This document shows positions 8,769 to 17,326 of a stretch of 47,132 nucleotides of DNA, one piece after another. The stretch is from NCBI GenBank assembly GCA_041745535.1, contig JBGTIS010000336.1, positions 1 to 47,132 of the forward strand, given 5' to 3'. The position numbers were made by a program, and so were the translations under genes. This stretch comes from JBGTIS01 sp041745535 (GTDB lineage: Bacteria > Bacteroidota > Bacteroidia > Cytophagales > Cyclobacteriaceae). How positions within the stretch are numbered: the stretch's first letter is position 1; every line of letters begins with the position of its first letter. The notes under the pieces were generated by a model. That model had not been told where the DNA came from and did not search any database. It saw nothing but the letters and a program-made list of their open reading frames with translations.

Positions 8769-9486
8769 AGTTCCTACACGTTTAAGTTAAATAATAGATT
8801 AATATAAAAATCTTTGCTGTTCATCGTTACACTTACCCATTTGCTAAAACCATTGTAGCTAGCCAAATACTACTATGTAATATTTTGGCTTAAAAATCAG
8901 TTTTTAATATATTGGCAAAAAACAAAGCAAGCTGTTAAAGGAAATTAAATATAAGAATCAATAAATTTATATTTAATCAAGATTTTGGGTTACACAATAT
9001 GCAAACCTACCTTTTAACAACTCGAAAGTCAACAGTTTGTTATGAAATTGTTAACAATTTATTGAAACAATTAATGAACGGAAAGGCTACTAAAACAGGT
9101 ATTTTTGTAATATTATTTTGAATAATTAAAAAAAATTCAATAAAATCAGAATTTAATTTTACGTAATCGCGATTTTGTTAATGAATATTATTAATATAAA
9201 GGTCAAAAAAAAATTATGCATGCAGAGTATGATATGTAAATATTTTTCTTTTTTCGAACAAAAAAAGTACGATTTATACCCATATAGCTTGCCCAAGTGA
9301 GGGGGAGAAAATAGAAAATTTTTAAGTAAGGGCTTTTCCTTAAAGTTCTGATTACCCCTGATAAAGCAGTGGTTAACCATTCGGAAAAAGCGAATAGAAG
9401 CCGGGAAACGGAAACCAGGGTTCGCGATAAAATATTTAGATTTCCGGGATTTAATTTCTCACTAAAAAACTAAAGTCCCATATAAA
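8769..9486. other. AT-rich intergenic region upstream of SusC
   Basis: Some 700 bp with strongly AT-rich sequence lies between the SusC start and the pabC stop. A 73-codon minus-strand frame at 9159-9380 has low-complexity composition and no recognisable domain, so I do not call it. The SusC promoter presumably lies near 8780-8900, but I could not find a convincing TTTG/TAnnTTTG pair. Confidence 0.5.
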
Positions 9487-10086
9487 TTAACGAATAGCTT
9501 TGATCGGAATCTTGGGGTTTGTTTTCGTAAGCGGCATCATGGCGTTAATTATTTTGGCATGTTTGAATTCTGATAAGTCGCTTACGGTAATCTTGTATTC
9601 TTTAATTTTACCTTTCGCTAACAGACTTTGTCGCTGCGTACCATTCAGCAAATAAGCAGCCGGTGTGATCCATTGCTTACCATCAAAAAAAACGATATTG
9701 CTATAAGAAGTATCAGTAATACAATTGTTTTTTACAATCAGAATATCGTCACAGGCTTGTCGCAAACTAAAGAGTCGCGCCAGGTTTTCCCGTTGCTCAT
9801 ATTTGAATGGGTAGGATATATCATTGGAATACACCAGTTTCAGGCTGCGGATTTCCCGCATTTGATAAGCCACAAACTCAATATGTTCAATAGCCTGTTT
9901 ATAAAGAACCCTGCATTTGTAAAGGCCTTTTTCAGGAATGTTGTGCTTCGCGATTTCCCGATGTAAATGAATGGATGTGGTGCTGCCAAAAAGTTCTTTC
10001 CGGGCCCGATTCATTCTTTGTAAATGATAGGGCATATTGTATAACCGCCCATTCAGGCATCGGATACTCTCAATTAACCGGCACAT
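9487..10086 (-). CDS. pabC: Aminodeoxychorismate lyase-like class IV aminotransferase
   Basis: This 199-aa PLP enzyme is predicted to convert 4-amino-4-deoxychorismate to p-aminobenzoate and pyruvate for folate synthesis. The start MCRLIESIR...GRLYNMPYHLQRM is typical of the short Bacteroidota PabC family. SYPFKYEQR carries the likely PLP-binding Lys, and DTSYSNIVFFDGKQWITPA is the class IV fold signature. I chose the ATG at 10086; a TTG four codons upstream is possible. Either start overlaps the end of pabB (stop at 10070), which suggests translational coupling in a hemE-pabB-pabC transcript. At about 200 aa it is shorter than E. coli PabC (~269 aa), which is usual for this subgroup. Class IV aminotransferases can be branched-chain or D-amino-acid enzymes, but the partner gene settles the role. 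Confidence 0.85.
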   Translation of the reverse strand: MCRLIESIRCLNGRLYNMPYHLQRMNRARKELFGSTTSIHLHREIAKHNIPEKGLYKCRVLYKQAIEHIEFVAYQMREIRSLKLVYSNDISYPFKYEQRENLARLFSLRQACDDILIVKNNCITDTSYSNIVFFDGKQWITPAAYLLNGTQRQSLLAKGKIKEYKITVSDLSEFKHAKIINAMMPLTKTNPKIPIKAIR

Positions 10087-11089
10087 ACACTTTATCAATT
10101 AGCTCCTGGTATTCGGAAACAACCTGGCTGTGTGCGGTAATACCACCACCGCTTTTGTATACAAGCTTTCCATTATCCAGCTCTATAAAACGGATCATCA
10201 CGGCACTTTCCAGATTTTTGCCATCGAAATAACCAAACACACCAGTGTAATAGCCGCGGCTGTACATTTCACAATTTCTAATAATTTCCAGTGTTTTCTG
10301 CTTGGGTGCCCCACAAATAGAACCCGCTGGCAGCATCGAGAAAATGATGTCGCCAATAATTTGGGTGTAATGCGGCGGTAATTTACCGGTTATCTCTGAG
10401 CTTACCTGCAACAGGGTTTTATGGGTGGTTTTTATGGTTTCCACATACCGGAACCGCTTTACCTGTACCTGTTCCGCGTACATGCTCAGGTCATTCCTGA
10501 TCAGGTCGACAATGGTAACATGCTCTGCCAGTTCTTTGGTATTGCTAAGCAATGTGTCGCGGGCATCGGGTATAGCAACATCGATGGTACCCTTCATCGG
10601 ATAGGAAGCGATGCGTCCGTCGTTGATACGCACAAAAGCTTCGGGCGAAAAACATATAAACTGATGCTTATACCAAAGTTTATAAGGAGCTTCTGACCGG
10701 AAAAAGATTTCTTTTAAGGTAAGGTTAGTTTTTATCTCGGTTGGAAAGGTCAGATTTACCAAAAAAGAATCCCCTCGGTGAATATGATGGATTATCTGCT
10801 CGAAAGCCTGCTGGTATAGGAGAAAGTCGATGGGTGTTTTTTCAAAATAGAAATCGTGTGCAGTCGCATCTGGCCGTGGTGATTGGTAATTCCCTTTTCC
10901 ATTAATAGTAAACAAAATCTCCTGGTTGTTTACCCCATGTAATGGTATAATCACCGGATCTTTCATTTCATAATCGATGATAAACAGGAAAGGAACGCCC
11001 TGACTGCCCCACTCATTCATTTGTTGCTTACCCAGATTCATACATAACGCACCATTGGCTTTTGCGATTACTTTTTCATCATACAGCAT
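10070..11089 (-). CDS. pabB: Aminodeoxychorismate synthase component I
   Basis: This 339-aa chorismate-binding enzyme aminates chorismate to aminodeoxychorismate with ammonia from a PabA glutaminase. The family hallmarks are visible: SYPMKGTID (the chorismate-site Lys region), TKELAEHVTIVDLIRNDLS, and the signature MLPAGSICGAPKQKTLEII. The C-terminal end YKSGGGITAHSQVVSEYQELIDK is also typical. It is shorter than TrpE-type proteins because the N-terminal regulatory region is reduced, as in many Bacteroidota PabB. The ATG at 11089 lies 5 bp after the hemE stop, and its 3' end overlaps pabC, so the three genes are probably co-transcribed. PabB is preferred over TrpE because of the adjoining PabC. 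Confidence 0.92.
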   Translation of the reverse strand: MLYDEKVIAKANGALCMNLGKQQMNEWGSQGVPFLFIIDYEMKDPVIIPLHGVNNQEILFTINGKGNYQSPRPDATAHDFYFEKTPIDFLLYQQAFEQIIHHIHRGDSFLVNLTFPTEIKTNLTLKEIFFRSEAPYKLWYKHQFICFSPEAFVRINDGRIASYPMKGTIDVAIPDARDTLLSNTKELAEHVTIVDLIRNDLSMYAEQVQVKRFRYVETIKTTHKTLLQVSSEITGKLPPHYTQIIGDIIFSMLPAGSICGAPKQKTLEIIRNCEMYSRGYYTGVFGYFDGKNLESAVMIRFIELDNGKLVYKSGGGITAHSQVVSEYQELIDKVYVPVN

Positions 11090-11094
11090 CAGGC

Positions 11095-12141
11095 TTACAG
11101 CCGCGCTCTTTTTTCAGTACTATATTCTTTTACTACTTCAATAAACCGCTTTACTTTATCCGGATCGGTATCAGGATATACGCCATGCCCCAGGTTAGCA
11201 ATGTGGCGGCTGTTACCAAAAGCATCCAGCATCCGCTTTGTAATCTTGGCAATCTGACCGTAATCACCATACAAAGCTGCCGGGTCCAGATTTCCCTGCA
11301 GCGTTTTCTCAGCACCTATTAATTGCCTTGATTTTGCGATATCCATGTTCCAGTCTAGCCCAAGGGTTTCGCAGGGCAGTTTACTCATCGCTTCCAGACC
11401 GAAAAAAGCGCCTTTGGCAAAAACGGTCACCGGTACAGTTTCAATGGCCCTACAAATCTGGTTAATATAAGGCAGAGAGAATGCATCGAAATGATCGGGT
11501 GATAAAATACCAGCCCACGAATCGAAAATCTGCACCAGATTGGCGCCGGCTTCAATCTGGGCTTTCAGATAATTAATAGTACTTTGGGTAATCATATGCA
11601 GCAACTGATGCGACAATTCCGGTTCGCGGTACAGCATGGCCCGGGCTTTAGAAAAAGTTTTACTGCCTGTACCTTCCACCATATAGGCGAAGATAGTCCA
11701 GGGAGCGCCCGCAAACCCAATAATCGGAACCCGGCCGGCCAGTTCCTTTTTAGTTACTTTAATGGCTTCCGGTGTATAAGCCAGATCACTAGAAATATCG
11801 GCAATTTTCAAGCGGGAAACATCAGCGGCACTTTTTATGGTTTTGGGGAAGTAGGGTCCTTTGTTTTCTACCATCTGGTAAGGAAGGCCCATGGCTTCAG
11901 GAATCACCAGAATGTCAGAAAAAATGATAGCCGCATCCACACCCAGAATATCTACCGGCTGTATGGTAACCTCGGCAGCCCTTTCAGGATTTTTCACCAA
12001 CTCTATAAAATCTTTCATTTTGTCGCGCACCGCTCTGTATTCAGGTAAGATGCGTCCTGCCTGTCGCATGAGCCAAACAGGCGTACGTTCGGTAGTTTCG
12101 CCCCGTATAGCGCGTAATAGTAAATCGTTTTTTAATTGCAT
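11095..12141 (-). CDS. hemE: Uroporphyrinogen decarboxylase
   Basis: This 348-aa cytosolic enzyme decarboxylates the four acetate side chains of uroporphyrinogen III to give coproporphyrinogen III in haem synthesis. The two signatures are present: TPVWLMRQAGRILPEYR near the N-terminus and GFAGAPWTIFAYMVEG in the middle. IFSDILVIPEAMG and the C-terminal NLGHGVYPDTDPDKVKRF are also conserved. The open frame extends to 12201, but the ATG at 12141 (MQLKNDLLLRAIRGE) gives the usual family length and start. It is the first gene of the hemE-pabB-pabC cluster; the 5-bp gap to pabB implies one transcript. Confidence 0.97.
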   Translation of the reverse strand: MQLKNDLLLRAIRGETTERTPVWLMRQAGRILPEYRAVRDKMKDFIELVKNPERAAEVTIQPVDILGVDAAIIFSDILVIPEAMGLPYQMVENKGPYFPKTIKSAADVSRLKIADISSDLAYTPEAIKVTKKELAGRVPIIGFAGAPWTIFAYMVEGTGSKTFSKARAMLYREPELSHQLLHMITQSTINYLKAQIEAGANLVQIFDSWAGILSPDHFDAFSLPYINQICRAIETVPVTVFAKGAFFGLEAMSKLPCETLGLDWNMDIAKSRQLIGAEKTLQGNLDPAALYGDYGQIAKITKRMLDAFGNSRHIANLGHGVYPDTDPDKVKRFIEVVKEYSTEKRARL

Positions 12142-12290
12142 ACACAAAATTAAGATTAAAATAATTAAATAATCCTCATCATCAGATTTAACGTTAAACA
12201 TTCAAGAACCGAATCTGTTTTTTTACCAGACAGACACATATCTATTCATATTTAAGCCATACCAATACCAGTAGGAAGGAGTCTTTTTTA

Positions 12291-12800
12291 ATGCGGAGAA
12301 GTTTATACCTTGTTTTAGGAATTATTTTGTTGTTCTTGTGTGGAGTTATCTTATATCAATTTGTCGCTCACAATTACGGCTTCATGCGCAAAACCGAAAT
12401 CCATACCATTTCCGAGGGCGATATGGCTCATCCGCATCCATCCCTCAGCCCGCAGGAAGTGGTAGATATTCAGTTGAAAGCTATGCAGGCAAATGACAAC
12501 CCTGATAAAGATTTTGGCATCCGGACCGCTTTCAATTTCGCCTCACCTGAAAATAAAAGCAACTCCGGACCTATCGATCGTTTCATAGAAATGGTTCATA
12601 ATCCAGAGTATGCGTCGTTGTTAAATTTCAAGCAATATGGTTTGGATGAGGTACTGATGCATGGGGGTATGGCGCTGCAAAAGGTTACCCTAATTGATGC
12701 CAAAGACCAGCCGGCTGTGTATTTATTCCAACTAACAAAACAAACTGAAGCGCCTTATGAGGAATGCTGGATGACCGACAACGTGATGAAATACCGGTAA
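12291..12800 (+). CDS. DUF4864-like membrane-anchored protein
   Basis: This is a 169-aa protein of unknown function. Residues 5-27 form a single N-terminal transmembrane or signal-anchor segment; the rest is predicted periplasmic. SLSPQEVVDIQLKAMQAND, FNFASPENKSNSGPIDRFIEMV and the end EECWMTDNVMKY match the pattern I know from the DUF4864 family (NTF2-like fold, found in bacteria and plastids). It is transcribed away from hemE and is followed after 33 bp by the 12834 gene on the same strand, possibly as a pair. Confidence 0.75.
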   Translation: MRRSLYLVLGIILLFLCGVILYQFVAHNYGFMRKTEIHTISEGDMAHPHPSLSPQEVVDIQLKAMQANDNPDKDFGIRTAFNFASPENKSNSGPIDRFIEMVHNPEYASLLNFKQYGLDEVLMHGGMALQKVTLIDAKDQPAVYLFQLTKQTEAPYEECWMTDNVMKYR

Positions 12801-12833
12801 ATCTGATCTTTTCAGTAATCAAACAAATTAGCG

Positions 12834-13472
12834 ATGTCCACTTTAAAATTTTACCTTTTACTGTCAACTGTCCTTTTTCTAATAACAGAAGCGCATGCCC
12901 AGATAACTGGAGAATTAGAATCAGAAAGTGTGAATGTAAACGGAATTGTAGTTACTTCCGATAGTTTAAAACCCATTCCATTTGCCACCATTTCTATTAA
13001 CAAACAGCTTAGAGGCACCTTTAGTAACAATTCCGGTTATTTTTCCTTTATCGCCTATCCTTCCGATACCATCCAGTTTTCAGCAGTGGGCTTCAAAACC
13101 GATAGCTATGTGCTGCCCGAAGTAATGGAAGGCAGCAGTTACTCAATTATTGAAGTACTGGTACGCGACACCGTTTTGCTGGAAGAAGTGGTGGTATATT
13201 CATTTCCCAGTATCGAAGGCTTAACCAGGGCCTTTATGGAAGTTGATTTGCCAAAAAAAGAAGTAAACCGTACCATAAAAACGCACCAGAATCTCAATAA
13301 AATTCTGGAAGAAGATGTAATTTTTGGGAAGTACGCTACCTATGATGTAAACGATGGCTACACCCGCCTTTATAATACCGGACTTGTGCCACCCAACAAC
13401 CTGCTGAATCCTATTACCTGGTCTACTTTTATTGAGGATATTAAAAAGAAAAAGAAATTAGATCGAAGATAA
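12834..13472 (+). CDS. Secreted protein with carboxypeptidase-regulatory-like domain
   Basis: This 212-aa envelope protein has a cleavable signal peptide (cleavage after about EAHA, residue 22). A CarboxypepD_reg-like beta-sandwich (about residues 35-115) follows, with VNGIVVTSDSLKPIPFATISINKQLRGTFSNNSG and DTIQFSAVGFKTDSY. The EEVVVYSFPS linker resembles the one that precedes SusC plugs, but no plug or barrel follows. The C-terminus is basic (KKKKKLDRR). Such stand-alone domains are common in Bacteroidota, and their function is not defined. It ends 2 bp before the convergent gene at 13475. Confidence 0.8.
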   Translation: MSTLKFYLLLSTVLFLITEAHAQITGELESESVNVNGIVVTSDSLKPIPFATISINKQLRGTFSNNSGYFSFIAYPSDTIQFSAVGFKTDSYVLPEVMEGSSYSIIEVLVRDTVLLEEVVVYSFPSIEGLTRAFMEVDLPKKEVNRTIKTHQNLNKILEEDVIFGKYATYDVNDGYTRLYNTGLVPPNNLLNPITWSTFIEDIKKKKKLDRR

Positions 13473-13474
13473 TT

Positions 13475-13918
13475 TTATTTCTGTTGTTTTTTCGGGTAGT
13501 TTTTTTTCAGGAAACGATAAACCCGGTCATAGTTTTCGTGCTCCTGCGCCGAAAGCTTAATTTTCTTGTATTTTTCAAACTGTAAACTCAATTCTTTATA
13601 CACCGTGCCAAAAGTCTTTACTTTATTCTCGCGCCAGAAACTCATATTTTTCAGATAATATCGCCTTGATAAAAATGACAATAAATGCTTTACATCAATT
13701 CTTTCTTTCTGAAAAGTGATGGTTTTATAGTCGATAATTAATTTTATGGTAAGGCCTAAGGCAATACCTAATACTATCGGAAACAAAAATATCTGGTAGG
13801 TAGAAAGATTGTCGTTGTTGAGAATGTCATATAACAGGAATGCAGCCACCCCATAGGCAATCAGCAGGAATACGCCCATAGAGAACAAAGTATTTATTCT
13901 GGGTTTTGATACAATCAT
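13475..13918 (-). CDS. Small membrane protein with two transmembrane segments
   Basis: This is a 147-aa protein with two hydrophobic segments (about residues 12-32 and 40-62) followed by a charged cytosolic domain rich in Lys, Arg and Tyr. The layout of two TM helices then a YKTITFQKERIDVKH beta-rich stretch resembles bacterial PH-like membrane proteins, but the similarity is only architectural. The open frame could start at a TTG at 13957; I prefer the ATG at 13918 because the upstream part is short and uncharacteristic. It converges with the 12834 gene. Confidence 0.65.
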   Translation of the reverse strand: MIVSKPRINTLFSMGVFLLIAYGVAAFLLYDILNNDNLSTYQIFLFPIVLGIALGLTIKLIIDYKTITFQKERIDVKHLLSFLSRRYYLKNMSFWRENKVKTFGTVYKELSLQFEKYKKIKLSAQEHENYDRVYRFLKKNYPKKQQK

Positions 13919-14173
13919 GGTTAATTTATCGGTTTTTATAATAGTTTTTACGCACAAATTTAAAATGATGCTGCCCGAAATTAAAAAAGTAACTGATACC
14001 AGTTAAACGATTACCCTGTATTCCAATTTAGAATGTATTCATTTGTGATACAAAAGCATTTTAGCATGCATCCAGGGTACTCTTTTTGCTTTGCTCATGG
14101 CAGGAAACAACTTTACGTCAAAATATTTTTTTCAATTCTGTTTAACCAGTTTTTCAGTTTTACCTTTACCAGC

Positions 14174-15892
14174 ATGAATCACTATCGTATTTCTTACCAG
14201 CATCCGCGAAAACATTTTGTAGATATTACGCTAACCCTTGATAACTTAAACCGCGACAAATTTTATCTGCAATTGCCAGCCTGGCGCCCCGGCCGATACG
14301 AACTGGGTAACTTCGCTAAAAATATCCAGCGATTTGCGATTTACGACTCAGAAAATAATCCGGTACCGTTTCGCAAAGTCAGCAAAGACCGCTGGGAAGC
14401 GGAAACTACCGGCCTTACATCCATTTCGGCGCAATATAACTTTTATGCGGCTACCCTGGATGCAGGCAATTCCTGGCTGGACGAAACCCAACTGTATCTG
14501 AATTTTGTGAACTGTATGTTGTATGCCGAAGACCGGATTAATGAACCCTGCCAGGTGCGGTTGGACCTGCCCGACGATTACCAGATTGCCTGTGGCCTTT
14601 CCGAAATTAAAAAACATGTATTGCAGGCCGATAATTATTATCAACTGGCCGATTCTCCTATGATTGCCAGCAATCAGCTTACCCATTGGCAATACACTGC
14701 TGGCGGAGTGCCGTTTCACATCTGGATTATGGGTGAGGTGGTGATTGACAAAGCAAAAGTATTAGAACAGTTCTGGGCATTCACTGAAAATCAGATTGCC
14801 CTGATGGGCGATTTTCCTGCCAACGACTATCATTTTCTTTTCCAGTTTATGCCTTACCGGTATTATCATGGAGTGGAACATGGCAACTCCACAGTAATTG
14901 CATTGGGGCCATCGGAAAGCATAAAAAATGATGACATTTACCAGAACTTTCTGGGTGTAAGTTCGCATGAATTGTTTCATGCCTGGAATATTATTAAGAT
15001 CCGGCCGGCTGAAATGATGCCATACGATTTTACGAAGGAAAACTATTTTCCTACTGGTTTTGTAGCCGAAGGCGTTACCACTTATTACGGAGACCTGTTC
15101 CTGGTCCGCAGTGGCGTTTTCTCTAAAACTCAATACTTTACCGAACTCAATACGCTTTTCCGGCGACATTTTGAGAATTTTGGACGTTTTAATCATTCCC
15201 TTACCGATTCGTCGCACGATTTGTGGCTGGATGGGTACAGCCTGGGTATTCCAGGCCGTAAAGTTTCCATTTATGTAAAAGGTGCCCTGGTAAGCCTTAT
15301 TCTGGATCTGGAACTAAGAAGGTTGACCCAAAATGCGCGATCGCTTGATTCACTAATGCCGCGTATGTGGGAAACCTTTGGAAAGAAAAGTAAGGGTTAT
15401 ACCCTGAACGATTTACAGTCTATTATTACAGAACTTTCGGGCGGACAACTTACTGCCTATTTTGAGGCGTTCATTTTTGGAAAAGTACCTCTGGAAGAAA
15501 AACTACAGGAAGTTTTGCGTTCGGTGGGTTGCCAACTCACGATAAACGAAGCCGTTTTGGTTACCGAAAGAAATTTTGGTTTCAGAACTTTTGAAGAAAA
15601 TGGGAAACTTACCATTTCAGGCATTGAACCCGGCTCGTCAGCAGATATGTGCTTGGCATTAGGCGATGAACTGATAGCCGTTAATGGGCGAAAAATCGCG
15701 GGAAATCTCAACGATTTGGCTGCCAAAAGCAATACGTTAGAACTCACCTTTTTCAGGCACCAACAGCTTAGAACAGCCACCTTAAACTATACTGGCACAA
15801 CTTATTACCGCCAATATACCATTCAGCAAAGGGAAAACGCTTCTGAGGTACAACAATATGCTTTTGAATTGTGGCTGGGCTGTGGGTGGTAA
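14174..15892 (+). CDS. M61 family metallopeptidase with PDZ domain
   Basis: This is a 572-aa zinc peptidase of the glycyl-aminopeptidase (M61) family. The N-terminal beta domain begins NHYRISYQHPRKHFVDI and contains LPAWRPGRYELGNFAKNIQ, typical of the family. The zinc site is HELFH (His265-His269), with the third-ligand glutamate in FVAEGVTTYYGDL (Glu299). A PDZ-like domain (about 485-550, GIEPGSSADMCLALGDELIAVNGRKI) lies near the C-terminus. The frame is open up to 14033, but the ATG at 14174 fits the family start; the upstream 47 residues look unrelated. No signal peptide is present from this start, so the protein is probably cytosolic. Confidence 0.92.
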   Translation: MNHYRISYQHPRKHFVDITLTLDNLNRDKFYLQLPAWRPGRYELGNFAKNIQRFAIYDSENNPVPFRKVSKDRWEAETTGLTSISAQYNFYAATLDAGNSWLDETQLYLNFVNCMLYAEDRINEPCQVRLDLPDDYQIACGLSEIKKHVLQADNYYQLADSPMIASNQLTHWQYTAGGVPFHIWIMGEVVIDKAKVLEQFWAFTENQIALMGDFPANDYHFLFQFMPYRYYHGVEHGNSTVIALGPSESIKNDDIYQNFLGVSSHELFHAWNIIKIRPAEMMPYDFTKENYFPTGFVAEGVTTYYGDLFLVRSGVFSKTQYFTELNTLFRRHFENFGRFNHSLTDSSHDLWLDGYSLGIPGRKVSIYVKGALVSLILDLELRRLTQNARSLDSLMPRMWETFGKKSKGYTLNDLQSIITELSGGQLTAYFEAFIFGKVPLEEKLQEVLRSVGCQLTINEAVLVTERNFGFRTFEENGKLTISGIEPGSSADMCLALGDELIAVNGRKIAGNLNDLAAKSNTLELTFFRHQQLRTATLNYTGTTYYRQYTIQQRENASEVQQYAFELWLGCGW

Positions 15893-15947
15893 GAGAAATT
15901 AATTTTATTTTTGATAAGTTTGCCTAAATGAAAAATGTAGTTTAAAA

Positions 15948-16880
15948 ATGAGTTACGAAGGCAAAATGCTTGAAGCTCTAAAAATGCCTTCCCGAAAGGA
16001 AGTGGAACAGGCATTGCTAAAGTCTTTATTTATGCATAATGGGGTAATTAAAGAATTTGGAGCAGGTGAAGAGTTAGTTGATGAAATAGCAGATAATTTT
16101 GGTCTTACCGAAGAACAACGCAATACTTATCTCGAAACTATTTACAGAAAAGAGAATAGAGTTAAAAAATCAAATTTATGGCACCGTCTACTTTTTCGTG
16201 CTGCTGATAAATTAGCCGAAAAGAATTTAGTTTGTCGTCCATCACAAACAATTCTTCTCACAAATAAAAAGGAATGGATGCTAACAGAGGATGGGTTTGA
16301 TACTACCTTGAAACTATATAATATTCCCCAAGAGCAAAAAGAAATATTACCTATTAAATCTTTTGAGGTACAACAAGTCATTAAAAAGCTGAATGAGTCG
16401 CCGAGGCCCGCGAATTATTATCCTATCGATAAAAAAAAGGAAACAAGAACAGTTACAAAAGAGATTTCCATTAGAAAACGTGGATTTCGTCAGGCAGTTA
16501 TAGAAGCTTATGATTTTAAATGCGCGGTTTGTGGAATGAAAATAAGTTCTCCCAATAAAATGATTTGGGAAGTTGAAGCTGCTCATATTGTACCTCATAG
16601 TTATAAAGGCAAGGATGAAATTCTAAATGGAATATGTCTTTGCCATTTACATCATTGGGCTTTTGATGTTGGATGGTTTAGTCTTTTTGATGATTATAGT
16701 ATTACAGTTTCTCCCGCTATAGATGATCTACAAATAGATTACGGCAAAATAGGAAGCTATGAATTTATTAGAGCTATGTGTAGTGCTAATTTAAAAATAC
16801 TTTTTCCAAATAAGCAAAAGTTTTATCCTCATTTAAATGCGATGCAGTGGCATCGAGAAAATATTTTTAACAGAAAGTAA
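15948..16880 (+). CDS. Mrr_N-like / HNH endonuclease-domain protein
   Basis: This 310-aa putative DNA endonuclease has an N-terminal winged-helix region (about residues 15-120, from KEVEQALLKSLFMHNG to WMLTEDGF) that resembles the Mrr_N domain of restriction systems. The C-terminal HNH_2-type nuclease (about 175-270) has zinc cysteines in CAVCG (Cys192, Cys195). Its catalytic motif is AAHIVPH (His213), EILNGICLC (Asn227) and HHWAFD (His236). This domain pair is typical of modification-dependent or type IV-like restriction enzymes, so defence is the likely role. It is AT-rich relative to its flanks and is followed after 5 bp by a small gene and a restriction-enzyme fragment. No methyltransferase gene adjoins it. 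Confidence 0.85.
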   Translation: MSYEGKMLEALKMPSRKEVEQALLKSLFMHNGVIKEFGAGEELVDEIADNFGLTEEQRNTYLETIYRKENRVKKSNLWHRLLFRAADKLAEKNLVCRPSQTILLTNKKEWMLTEDGFDTTLKLYNIPQEQKEILPIKSFEVQQVIKKLNESPRPANYYPIDKKKETRTVTKEISIRKRGFRQAVIEAYDFKCAVCGMKISSPNKMIWEVEAAHIVPHSYKGKDEILNGICLCHLHHWAFDVGWFSLFDDYSITVSPAIDDLQIDYGKIGSYEFIRAMCSANLKILFPNKQKFYPHLNAMQWHRENIFNRK

Positions 16881-16885
16881 TTTCT

Positions 16886-17074
16886 ATGAAAATGCAAAAT
16901 AAATCCGAAATTTTCTACTCATTAAATTTAGAAGATATCCAAACTGTTTCTCAACAAGAAATTGATAGGGAACTTTCTAAGGAGGAGATTGAAAAAATAA
17001 AGGATTTGATCGCAGAAAAAATTAACTGGTATGATGCTATTGCTGAAACAATTCATGAAAATATAGACACTTGA
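16886..17074 (+). CDS. Small acidic protein adjoining the HNH nuclease
   Basis: This 62-aa, charged, helical protein (NLEDIQTVSQQEIDRELSKE, then INWYDAIAETIHENIDT) starts 5 bp after the nuclease stop codon and is very probably co-transcribed. It has no membrane segment. Its strongly acidic composition and tight coupling to a nuclease fit an accessory or inhibitory partner, but that is inference. An alternative start is the ATG two codons later. I do not recognise a named family. Confidence 0.7.
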   Translation: MKMQNKSEIFYSLNLEDIQTVSQQEIDRELSKEEIEKIKDLIAEKINWYDAIAETIHENIDT

Positions 17075-17326
17075 TTATTTATAGAGATAGTGACAGGATA
17101 AAGTAACATTTTTTCACTGGTATTCTTCTGCCAAAGTTTGTCCCATTGGGTCATCCCGTTAGGGATCTTTACCAAAAAACAAGGAAAATTCTCAAATTGC
17201 CGCATACCGTTTCATGGAGGCCACCGTGGAACTACCACTGCGGCTTAGTAAAGCGTACGCCGCCAAAACCTGCGGAGTGACTAAAAAGAGTGTTACGTTA
17301 TTTAATAGCTGTTTCTTATTATTTAG
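17075..17326. other. Short non-coding junction with small hairpin
   Basis: There is no credible gene here. ATCCC-GTTA-GGGAT (about 17152-17165) is a short perfect hairpin within a GC-richer patch that differs from the AT-rich genes on both sides. A 61-codon frame at 17214-17399 enters the restriction-enzyme fragment in the wrong phase. The patch may mark the junction where the upstream half of that gene was lost. Confidence 0.4.

Noticed and set aside
9159..9380. 73-codon minus-strand frame
   Set aside because: It is low-complexity AT-rich sequence rich in Phe, Lys and Ile with no recognisable fold, in the upstream region of SusC.
12142..12152. Exact TAnnTTTG box on the minus strand just upstream of hemE
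   Set aside because: It is only about 4 bp from the ATG, so transcription would begin inside the gene, and no -33 partner was found at the right distance.
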